Assembly (NCBI RefSeq): GCF_018143015.1
Contig: NC_054748.1
Location: 11,832,967 to 11,896,966 of the forward strand
DNA: 64,000 nucleotides
DNA from: Lytechinus variegatus
Lineage: Eukaryota; Echinodermata; Echinoidea; Temnopleuroida; Toxopneustidae
Direction: 5' to 3'
Part shown: positions 21,258-33,200 of the stretch, piece by piece
How positions within the stretch are numbered: the stretch's first letter is position 1
Layout of the letters: the number at the start of each line of letters is the position of its first letter
The notes under the pieces: generated by a model
What the model saw: the letters and a program-made list of their open reading frames with translations, nothing else
Database searches by the model: none
Told to the model about the DNA's origin: nothing
Translations under genes and position numbers: made by a program

Positions 21258-24200
21258 GTGTGTATATAAATATAATTTCAATCAAATACTGAAATATAAA
21301 TGAACAAGTCAGCAGATGACATCAGTAACTTGCTCATTGCTTGTATATTCATGAAGACATGCATAAAATTGTGTCACCAAAATTGTGCAAAAGTTCATAA
21401 GTCCATAACTTTGCTTCTCTGTTTCTGATTTTCCTTGTCATATTTTACTCTCTTTGAAAATCATGCTATATTCAGCCTGGAGTTCAAATTCATTTTGAAA
21501 ATTATATTTAAAAAAATAGGTAGGCCTATATTCAATTTCATAGAAGGAACATCAAGCTTCCTATATAAATAGTAGTCCAGTATCACACTTTCTATCTTGT
21601 TTATTTACAGGGAATCATCACTCTCACATCAGCACAGAACAGATTGTGTGGAGACCTCATGCTTGAACAGGTATGATGGGAAGGTGCATTTTCACTTGGT
21701 CAACACCCACTTAGTCTACTTTCAATTTGGTCTAATCCTATACTGTATAGCAAGCTAGTTTGTCTACAACCAGTTGGTGTAATAACCATTTTGTCTAAGT
21801 GTAATTTAGCTCATTTTGGTCTCATTTCCAGTTTGGCTTTACCCATTGATCATATAAGTCAAGGTACATATCAAGTTTTGTGTAACTGGGTCCTGTTCAA
21901 TTTATACTTTTGCATTACTCTCAAGCTCTTTCCAGAGTAACTCCCGTAGGAATTTGGCGGGACAGCATTTTGCTGGTAAACGTGAAACTATTGTATAACC
22001 AATAACCTAGAAAACAGTGTATGCTTAGGTTAATCAGTCATAATGGCCGACCTTATAGACAACATACATGTATATTACTCTTAGGGTTTTTGTCTCACCT
22101 GCGAAGCAAAGTGAGACTATAGGCGCCGCTTTTCCGACGGCAGCGGCGCCGTCAACATCAAATCTTAACCTGAGGTTAAGTTTTTGAAATGACGTCATAA
22201 CTTAGAAAGTATATGGACCTAGTTAATAAAACTTGGCCATAAGGTTAATCAAGTATTACTGAACATCCTTTTAGAGTTTCATGTCACATGACCAAGGTCA
22301 AAGGTCATTTAGGGTCAATGAACTTAGACCATGTTGGAGGAATCAACATCGAAATCTTAACCTGAGGTTAAGTTTTTGAAATGTCATCATAACTTAGAAA
22401 ATATATGGACCTAGTTCATGAAACTTGGACATAAGGTTAATCAAGTATCACTGAACATCCTGCATGAGTTTCACGTCACATGACCAAGGTCAAAGGTCAT
22501 TTAGGGTCAATGAACTTTGGCCGAATTGGGGATATCTGTTGAATTCCCATCATAACTTTGAAAGTTTATGGATCTGATTCATGAAACTTGGGACATAATA
22601 GTAATCAAGCATCACTGAAAATTTTGTGCAAGTTTCAGGTCTCATGATTAAGGTCAAAGGTCATTTAGGGTCAATGAACTTTGGCCGAATCGGGGGTATC
22701 TGTTGAATTACCATCATAACTTTGAAAGTTTATTGGTCTAGTTCATTAAACTTGGACATTATAGTAATCAAGTATCACTGAACATCCTGTGCGCATTTCA
22801 GGTCACATGACCAAGGTCAAAGGTCAATGAACTTTGGCCGAATTGGGTGTATCTGTTGAATTACCATCATAACTTTGAAAGTTTATGGATCTGATTCATG
22901 AAACTTGTACATACATGAAGAGTAATCAAGTATCACTGAACATCCTGTTCGAGTTTCAGGTCACATGATCAAGGTCAAAGGTCATGTAAGGTCAATGAAC
23001 TTTGGCCATGTTGGGGTTTTTCGTTGAATAACCATCATATCTCTAGGCGGTTTCAAACCGCCTCGATCACAAGAATCCCCGTTAAATTACGAGAACTTTT
23101 TAAAGCTAAAAAATACTCGTTAATTATTCCTGCATTCAGACCGCCCCGAAACACATCCTTCGGGATAAGTTCCCGAAGTTACGAGCATGCGCAGTGTGGT
23201 CTGATAAGCAGGCAAGGCGGGAGATTCAAAATCACGAGCCCAGCAGCCACCCACGCCGCCGCGCCCAACGACACGCTGGGATAAAAGTTCCCGTAATTTG
23301 CTTTCACATCGCCAAAATACCTGCGACCTTGGAAAAATCCCCACGAAAGTTCTCGTAATTTCGCCAAGTACCTACTATTTAGCGGGTATTTTCTTTCGGG
23401 GAGATTACGCGTAGTTTGCTTTCACATTACCAAAATACCTGGTATTTTCTGATCGGGGTAAATTTCCCGATCAGAGAATACCTGGAACTGGCGAACTTCG
23501 AGGCGGTCTGAAACCACCTTCTGTAAGTTTATTGGTCTAGTTCATAAAAAGTGGACATAAGAGTAACCATGTATCACTGAACATCTTGTGCGAGTTAGAG
23601 TAGTATTCAAAGTCAGCACTGCTGCTATATTGAACCGCGTGATGCAGGTGAGACGGCCAGAGGCATTCCACTTGTTTGTTGAATAACCATCATATCTCTG
23701 TAAGTTTATTGGTCTAGTTCATAAAAAGTGGACATAAGAGTAACCATGTATCACTGAACATCTTGTGCGAGTTAGAGTAGTATTCAAAGTCAGCACTGCT
23801 GCTATATTGAACCGCGTGATGCAGGTGAGACGGCCAGAGGCATTCCACTTGTTTGTTGAATAACCATCATATCTCTGTAAGTTTATTGGTCTAGTTCATA
23901 AAAAGTGGACATAAGAGTAACCATGTATCACTGAACATCTTGTGCGAGTTAGAGTAGTATTCAAAGTCAGCACTGCTGCTATATTGAACCGCGTGATGCT
24001 TGTTTTATCAAAGTGGAGACAATGGCAGAGGTGGGATTCGAACTCACAATCTTGCAAATATGAGTCCAATGCTCTAACCACTGGACCTGTGAGTGACTTT
24101 TGCAATTTCGAGATCTCGTAATCATGAATGTTATTGAAATCATTTTAATCCATTAACGAAAATGTTTACTTTTGACAGGTGAAGAGCCTTGATTTGTCTG

Positions 24201-27200
24201 AGTATGATGGTGCTACACTTCTACTTTACCAAGATTGTCAGGGTATGCCAGCATTTAGAAAAGCCACAGCGGACTTCTTTAAAGAACACACTAATTCACC
24301 ACAAGATATTGACCCTGACAAGGTAATTGATTTTTAAAAGAATCTCCAGTTTTAAGCAATAGGGAAATTAGAAAAATCACAGAATAATTGTATAAGGTTT
24401 GTATAATCAGAGGTTCATGGTTCAAATTTTCCTCTTCACCATTAGAAATTCATTACTGTGATGCTGTCAACCCAGGTGAAATAAATAATTCTCCTTTAGG
24501 ATTCATTCTTGAAGACATGAAATGCTTCACTTGCTCCAGCTTAGAGCGCATGTGATATGCGCTGAACAAGAACATTGTTAATATTATTATTGTTATGAAA
24601 CCTTTGAAAAGATGTTTGCTCATAATGATAGGATTTGACGTACTCTCCACATAGGATAAGAAAATATTTATCTTGTGTATTTGTGTGTGTCTAGTGTTGA
24701 TTTAAGTGTGTTCTTCTGAAATAAATCTATGATTATGTCTTTTCACCCCTCTCTCTTTCTCTCTTGCACTTACCCTATCCTCTCTGTCTGTCTCTCTCTC
24801 TCTGCCTCTCTTTGTTTGAATTACAGCTTCGTATTTGTAATGGTCTCACTGCACTTCTTGATGTCATAGCATACACATTATGTGATGAAGGAGGTAAATA
24901 GATGTTTTCCATGAAACAGGTTATGCTGCATGGCCTATAACTTAACTATTAAATATGGTTTGTTTTATCGATAATAATCATTGTAGCAGTCAAATGTAAA
25001 AATCAACCTCGTGACCAATTGGGGCATTGATCACAAGTGCTAATTTTTTTGAATAAAATCAGGATTATTGTTTTATTTTAAATTTTCATGTTTACAAACA
25101 AACCTGAAATTTTTATTCATTGTTTTCTTTGCAGATACCATACTGTCTCCATCGCCTATGTACGGTGGTATAATGAGAGATGTAGCTCTGAGACCTAATG
25201 TCAATATTCATCCTGTTCATTTATCAAGCAAGGTATTAAAGTGAAATATCACTGAAAAAAATATAGTTAATTTCGGTATACTTTGTTATTATTGAATAAG
25301 ACTTCAGGGGCCGATTGCACGAAAGGGTCTTTGCAAGGAATGTCTTTTGTGTCGCCAATTTATTATGACGTGCTGTATGAAACCCCTTTTTAATAATGTA
25401 CCTGCAAGCATATGTTAGTTATCCATTTAACTCTATATAGCCTGGGCTATTTTGAAATTGCATAGCCCCTCTTTAATAATGTACCTGCAAGCATATGTTA
25501 GTTATCCATTTAACCCTATATAGCCCGGGCTATTTTGAATAATGGGGGGGCCTATTAGACCCCCCCCATCAGATCTCGGCCGTTTATCGACCGATTGCGA
25601 CCAAATTTGGTGTGTGGGTGTCTCATTATGTATTTTACAAGAATGCGTTGTCAAATTTGTGATATTTATTATCATTTTTTATTTATCTAATTGATTATGC
25701 AAATATTCAATTTTTTTCAAGGAATTTTCATTTTTTTGTAGTTTTCCCCCCATTTTTTGAGAAAATGCAATGGAATCAAGCATGTTAGTAGCCAGTCATG
25801 TAATCTAAAAGACAGCTCACTCAACTGTATTGAAATTGTATAATTATTAGATTATAATAGTAATTAATTATGCGCATATGCTAATTTTTCGTGATAATAT
25901 TCTTGTTTCCTTCCGTGTTTCCAAATTCTTATGTATTTCTTTGTTTTTAATTTATTATGTATTTCTTTGTTTTGAAATCTCTATTTTTTATTGTTTTTTT
26001 TAATCTAGAATAGTTGGTGATAGCCCAAAAGAAGGTTATGTGAGGAAAAAACAGAAAAAAAACATTCATCTGACAACATTTCTTGTAAAACCCATACATT
26101 GTACACTCAAAAGTCAATGGAAATTGCCATTTTCAGTGACATTGGTCACGAATATGTGCTATATCTCCGCAAGTACACCCCCGATTTTCGCAAACAGGGT
26201 CTCAAAATGTGCGGGAGATGTGAAAGAAAAAAGTCATGAAATTTCAGCGTATTATTTTTTTGCATTTAGAAATTATCGCGAAAAATGTCGAGGGGGGCCT
26301 TTTAGGACCCCCCCCCCCCCCCCCCCGGGCTATATAGGGTTAAACAAACAAATGACATTGTTTATAAATTATATAGTATTTTATGTCATTATACAAAAAA
26401 ATGTTTAAAAGTGAATTAAATAATGTCAGCAGTTTATAATCGATTTGTTAAAGGAGCCTCAGGCCTCATATAGCGCATCATAAACCAAGACCCTTCTATA
26501 CAATGGGACCTGAGAGCTTATTTCATTGAAACTGATCATGATATTATTGTAATAATAGGTTATGTAGTTTAAATATGTTATTTCTACTTGCATATATTTG
26601 ATATATCCTGCATGTATGATAAGAAAATAATTTTTGTTGATTTAAGGAATATTCAAATCTTATTTTATATGTGGGCAGTGAAATATTAAATTACTATTTA
26701 CATTTGCAAATTGGCAATTATCAATCATCTTGTGTCATGTTACATTATTTTCTAGCTTCAGTATGCAAGTCAAAAAGAAGGAAGTGCTTCATAAATGTTT
26801 AATCAGTAAATTTCACTGGCTAATTTTTTATCGTTAGCCAATCAGGTGTGTACATTTAAAGTTGCTTACTTGTGTCAGGGAAAATATGAAACCCTATTTA
26901 GTGTAGGTTATTTTGAAATGGCATTTTTGTTCCCTCCAACCAGATAACAGTAAAATCAGCCATTCATAAGAAAATGATATTAACCTAAAGATAATTGTTG
27001 CTTGAATAGAATTGTTAATGATTAATTATCATTTTTATTAATTATAAAGCCAAGATCAGAAGGGGATGAACCATACAAGTTAACAGTACATCATCTAGAA
27101 ACAAGCTATGAAGAAGCTATAAAACAGGTCAGTTTACATAAAATCATTCAATATTATTTTGCCATGATAACATATCTTATCATTATATATTAATTAATAT

Positions 27201-30200
27201 GCCATGCTCACATTTTATGATTTCAAGTTTGATGATGGTGTTGAAAATGTAAAATTGGCTTCTGAACTTATCTTCAACACCGAGCTGGATTCAGAAGTAC
27301 AATACCTAATGTGTTATCAATTATAATAATTAATGATATCACGCATCTGCTGATCATCTCAACTTCAAATGAAAGTCTTTGACGATGAAAGTAAGATCAG
27401 GGAGAAATTGCTGTATTACATTTACAATCTCATCATACAGAATGCAAAGTCTAAATCACGTCAAGAACCTGGTAGAGTGAATATTATTGCTCATTGAAAT
27501 TTATGAAGTTCTGATAATTTACACTCATCTTAACTGACAAAGCTAAGTTTACTGCAATGTTTAATTCTGTTTGTGAGCTTGAGATTACCAACAGTGAACT
27601 TGAAATAATGATTTATCAGATAATAAATATTTTATTGTTTGAAACAGAAATCCTCCAAAATTTGTTTTGACCAATTGATCGTGGGCCTGGTAGCCACTGT
27701 GCAGCGCCAGATCAATGTTGCTCCATCCCTTGTATTGTTGAAACAGGGTAGCAGCAACTCCCATCTTTTGATGTCTTTTGGTCTGACGGGCTGGGATTTG
27801 AACCCCCGACCTTGTGAGACAGATGCTCTACCAACTTTCATAAATACAAGAACATATCACCAGTTGTGTGTGAAGTGATGCATAATTCATGAACAGCTTT
27901 AATAAAGGACAAGTCCACCCCAACAAAAATTGATTTGAATAAAAAGAGAAAATTCCAACAAGTATAACACTGAAGCGTTCATCAAAATTGGATGTAAAAC
28001 AAGAAAGTTATGACATTTTAAAGTTAAGCTTAATTTCACTAAACATTGATATGCACATCCTGGTTGGTATGCAAATGTTGAGACTGATGACGTCATCCAC
28101 TCACTATTCCTTTTGTATATTTTATTATATGAAATATTCCAATTTTCTCATTGTTAGGTGGAACAACAATTAATTCCTCCCTGAACATGTGGAATTAGCA
28201 TTTTTAATTATATATGGTTCAGTCAAGTTGTCAAAGCTGTAAAAAATGAAATATTGTATGATTCAAATAACAAAAAACAAAAGAAAAAGTGAGTGAGGGA
28301 CATCATTGACTGTCTCATTTGGATGTCACTGAGTTGTGTATATCACTGTTATGTGGAAAATAAGCGAAACTCTAATATGTCACAACTCCTATTTTGATGA
28401 AATTTTCAGCATTATGCTAGTTTGATTTTTCTCTATTTATTCAACGCTATCCTAGTATGGACTTGACCTTTACATTCACCCATGGTATTTTTGACAATGA
28501 TTGTATTTCATTTTTTTTCTCAGGGAAAGCGAGTAAAAGCTTTGTTTCTTGTGAATCCGACAAACCCACTAGGGACTGTTTACTCCAAGGATGAGTTAAT
28601 AGACTACCTACAGTTCTGTAAAAGGTAAGTAAATATAATAGGAAAGAGGAAAAGGAGAACATTTAGCATTGACAGGGAAGATAGAGGATAAGAGGGGTAG
28701 AGGAAGGATATGGATGAATTGGATGACCAGCCTGAATGCATGGATTACAGAGAGAGGTGTGGGTCAGCAGGAGTTGGAGCTGATTCAAACCGCCAAGAAC
28801 AGAGATTTGTGGTATGCTATGATCGCCTACATCTTCAGATACGGCACTTAGAGAGAGGGAGAGAGAGATAGAGAACAGCTAGAAAAGAAGGAAGAGTAAA
28901 AAAATAAGAGGGAGAGGGAAAATTGATAAAGTGAGAAGAATAAAATGGCACGGTGAAAATGTATACCCTGTTCATGTAAGCCAGTTTTCAACAAGAAATC
29001 TGATCAGAATTCAGACTTAAAGAAGATATATGGTACTTCACATGCCACATTTCTCCCTTGAAAAGCTTTGTTTTGTGGACACTACACAAAATATTAGGAG
29101 GGGAAGGAGGAAGATGAGAAAGAGAAGGAAGATGAAAGGAGACAAGACCAAACAAGAGGAGAAAACAAGGAGTAGGAGGAGAAGGAAGAGAATATTTTTA
29201 CCTGATGAAGGAAAATATCACCAAAAAATTGGCAGAAGAACAAGCAATTTTGTTTTAGTTTTATTGGCTCTAAATGGGATACCAGAAATATTTCAAGAGT
29301 TTAGGCTAATATTCCATGAATCAAAGATGAGTGGAATATTGTCCCTATTGAGTGGAATATTTCTGGTATTCCATGAAATATACCAATCCAGTATAATAAT
29401 TATTATCTATCCCAACCCCCCCCCCCCAAAAAAAAAAGTGGGAACAATTCGATTAAGCAACTCTTTACCACAATCAGATAATATGGCCTCACTTCACAAG
29501 ATCATCGTAAAAAAGCAACTAAATGTAGTTCATTATGTCATCCTGATGTATCATTGTTCTCTATGCTGTGTATCACATTGATTTCATTGTTGTTCACATT
29601 GTGTATTGCGCACTAGACTGTTGAATATTGTCTTGTATTGAAATGCTAGTTTTGTACAGGAGCCTATGGGATATTCGTCAGATTTCGGCCCTTTTTACGA
29701 ATACACTCTCGTATTGAACAGGCAGTAGATGCAGGCCAAAATGCACATTTTTTAAAGCAACGCAAAGACAGTCTTTATAGATTATAATTTCATTTAATGA
29801 ACACTGTCTATTTACCTCTCCCTTCTTTCTTTATCTCCCCTGAAGGCACAATCTGCATATTGTTATAGATGAGATCTATCTATGTAGTGTGTATGATGAT
29901 ACCAAACCATTCTGTAGTATACTATCACTCAAAGAAAGTGAGATTCCTGACATCAACAAAACTCACTTTTTATATTCTTTTGGCAAGGTAAGAACAAAAT
30001 GAGGATGTTTTGCTATTTAAAGAATATCTTTAGTATTGGTATCGGTAGCACATCTTTAGTATTGGTAATTCCCACAAATCCATCTATTACTACTCCAATC
30101 CATAACTTCATTATGTGCATGTGTATGCCTTAAAGAAGTTATGATGTGGAAGATTTAGTATGAAATCAAGAGATGTTTTACAGGATGAATTGTGCAATTT

Positions 30201-33200
30201 TACATTTAAGAAATTATTTTGATTGGAAGCTTGACCAAAATAATATATCTGTTGTCTTTTTTTTCTTTTGGATGCAAAACCTATCCAAGACATGGAATGG
30301 TGTGCAAATTACTAGATATAATCTTTTTCTGTACTTATCTGATATCAGAGGTGCGTCGTGGTCTAGTAGTTCTGACTCTCACATTTCAAACAGAGGGTCA
30401 TGGGTTCGAATCCTAGCCATGGCGTGTTTTCCTTAAGCAAGAAATTTATCCACAATGTGCTGCACTCGACCCACGTGAGGTAAATGGGTACCGGCAGGAA
30501 GTAATTCCTCAAAAAGCTGTATACACCAGAATCTATAGACTAGCTTATAATATAGGAGCGCCTTGAGCACCGAGCAAGGTGGATATGTGCGCTATACAAA
30601 TCCTATGTTATTATTATCCCTAAATATGTAAGATAATTGCTTTATCAAAACACTGCTGTGAGAGAGTGCTATATACCTAATATCTAAATATTTGAAATTT
30701 CACAGGGTTGAAAAAGATTATGTGCCTTCTTTGTTTTTGTAAGCAGTATTGGTTTGTTAGATGATACTTGATTATAATTCACATTATTTAGTTTTAAGAC
30801 TTGAGATTAAGTTCTGAGATTATGATTCAAGATTTGAGATTAATCACATTTGTAAAATTGGGATTGATTTTTTCTTCATACATGTAGGATTTTAGCTTTA
30901 ATGGATGTCATTGTGGAGTGCTTTATTCTTGGAATAAGACTATTCTTGAAGCAGTAGAAACCATCACACATTATCAGCGAGTATCTACTCTCACTCAACT
31001 AGCAATCACCCACATACTACAAAAGAAAGGTAAATTTCACATTTTTAAAATTTCTATCATATATTATTCTACTTTACTTACTTTACTTGTCCATAGAACA
31101 TGAACATGGACTTTACTTTAATCCAATCATGCTTTTAGGACTATGCCTGTTCATTGATCAATAAACTTTATGCTCCTCACTATCAATTTCAATTAGTTGC
31201 ATGTGGCAAGTAGTTGAAAACAAACTTAGTAAGCAACTGCTCTATCAAAGCATTGATTTAAATAAATAGACTTTGAATTTTCCTTTTTCATTGATCGTAA
31301 AGAATATAATTAATTTATCTCTGTTTCCTTTAGAATGGCTTCACAATGTATACTTCAAAACAAGCTATGAGAGGTTAAGAGAAGCAAGAGACATCGCCAT
31401 GGCAACATTGGATGAAATGGGTGTGGCTTATATAAAACCTACTGCAGGATTCTACATATGGGCAGATTTCAATAAGGTAATAGTAGAATTTATATTCCTC
31501 TCTCTGAAGGTAATAGTAGAAATTATATTCCTCTCTCTGAGAATGTCTGATAATCCAGTTGTCTGATTAGTCAATTGTGAATCATGGCTTTAACCAAAGC
31601 ATAACAAGTTATTAGCAGACTACAGATTGGCCATCATCAAACTTTTAATCTATGGAGATATTATAAATGCTATATTATGCAAATATACCAGGCTTTGAGA
31701 AAGTATAAATGGAATATATTCATGCAAAACCAAGGAGGAATAATTATCCTCTACACTACCCGTTATATTTGTTTTTTATTCTGCTTTTGATGAAGTTAGA
31801 AAAATTCCTCATTGATTCATCCCCAATATGACCCAAAACCTATGTACTGTGCTGCAGAGCCCCGTTGAAGGGTAACTATGTGTGCTGATTGACCTACTTT
31901 CCACCCAGTGGAATCTGATTAATGTCCTCACTGTTGCATCACAGGACTTGCCCAGTAGATGTCCAAGAGATTGCATAATCTGGAATGATGGAATATTGCA
32001 CTATTCCATCATTGATGTCACATCATAATAAATTTTCTTCATGTGCGATTTTTTTCAACATAATTTATTTGGTTACATGATGCTATTTAAACCAATCACT
32101 CTGCAGTTCATCAGTATGAAAATACACCAGACGTCTGGCCTGTACTTATAGCGAAGAAGAAGAAGGGTTCAATCTGTGTTGAATATATGAAAAATATATT
32201 AAGAGCTCCAATCAAAGGATATGTCTTACTCTATACATGAGATCTTTAATTGGGTCTTTATTCAGGCAAATCTAATAGTCATCAGTACTGGCTGCACAGA
32301 AGCGCTGTTAGCATTAACATTGCACTAACAGTAGGCCGAATGATATCTTTTAGATTGTGATACTAAACATTAATCCAAGATGCGAATACTGGTAATGCAT
32401 TGTGGCATTAAGCATTGCTGCTCACATTACAACAGAGGCCACTGTTGGTGCATTGAGTGGTTTGTACAGGCCGATAGTAAAACTTATTAAATAAACTTGA
32501 AAGTGACAGTGATATTGGATGCGCAGGCCATTAAAAAAATGGAATTTGTATTCTGTAAAATTCTATGTATGTCCAATCCTCTTTAAATGAAATCTTTGGG
32601 ATATTAACATTTTGAATCAAAATGGCATATTAGTTCATTAATTGATGTATGTACAATTTACAACGTAACAAATATCTTGCACCTCCCCCCCCCCCCCTTT
32701 CCCTCCAGTTCCTTAGTGCATCAACCTCTACAGAGGAAAAATCTATCTGCTGCCACCTATTGTCGTGTGGAGTCTCAATCCTCCCTTCATCTGGTTTCTA
32801 TGGAAATGAGCCTGGCTGGTTCCGAGTTCTGTTTTGCATTCCCCTGCCAGAGCTGATTGAAGGTTTGTCATTTTCCACCATTACTTGTATAGAAATTTTA
32901 CTGCACACAATGTAACTAGTTCTGTTACAAATATTTCAATGATAATCTTAGTATGCTATTTTGCACTTCACAAATTCTGCATTTATTATTGTTATTTTCA
33001 TAATAGTCCTTTACGGTTGATCACAAATTTTAAATCCTTTATTCATTAATGTAATTCTAAGTTCTATGATAAAGTGAATAGCAAATTATGAATTATGTAT
33101 GTGTTATTGTTCAAAATATTCATAATGATTCCCTGTTAGATTGACCGGTACTGTATTTATTATGTATTATGAAATGGATCCTAATCAAGTGATTGGCTGA

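Larger units (their letters stand above)
22092..23674 (+). mobile_element. GTCTCACCTGC inverted-repeat element carrying a DR1-site array (copy 1)
   Basis: The element runs from GTCTCACCTGC (22092-22102) to GCAGGTGAGAC (23644-23654) plus a short tail. Inside are about five diverged repeats of 160-190 bases, each with TTACCATCATAACTTTGAAA, TCACTGAACATCCTG and CCAAGGTCAAAGGTCA. The last repeat is split by another element (23045-23520). It occupies intron 2 of the ACCS-like gene. A second copy of the family lies at 46924-47845. No transposase is present. Confidence 0.8.

Noticed and set aside
24020-24100. tRNA gene on the minus strand
   Set aside because: Boxes A and B are present, but the 5' end does not pair with the 3' end and a SINE-like body follows, so it is a tRNA-derived SINE head.
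29030-29581. 183-codon open frame on the plus strand
   Set aside because: Its first part is GA-rich low complexity and the rest has no family resemblance; no splice or neighbour evidence supports it, and the ACCS intron spans it.
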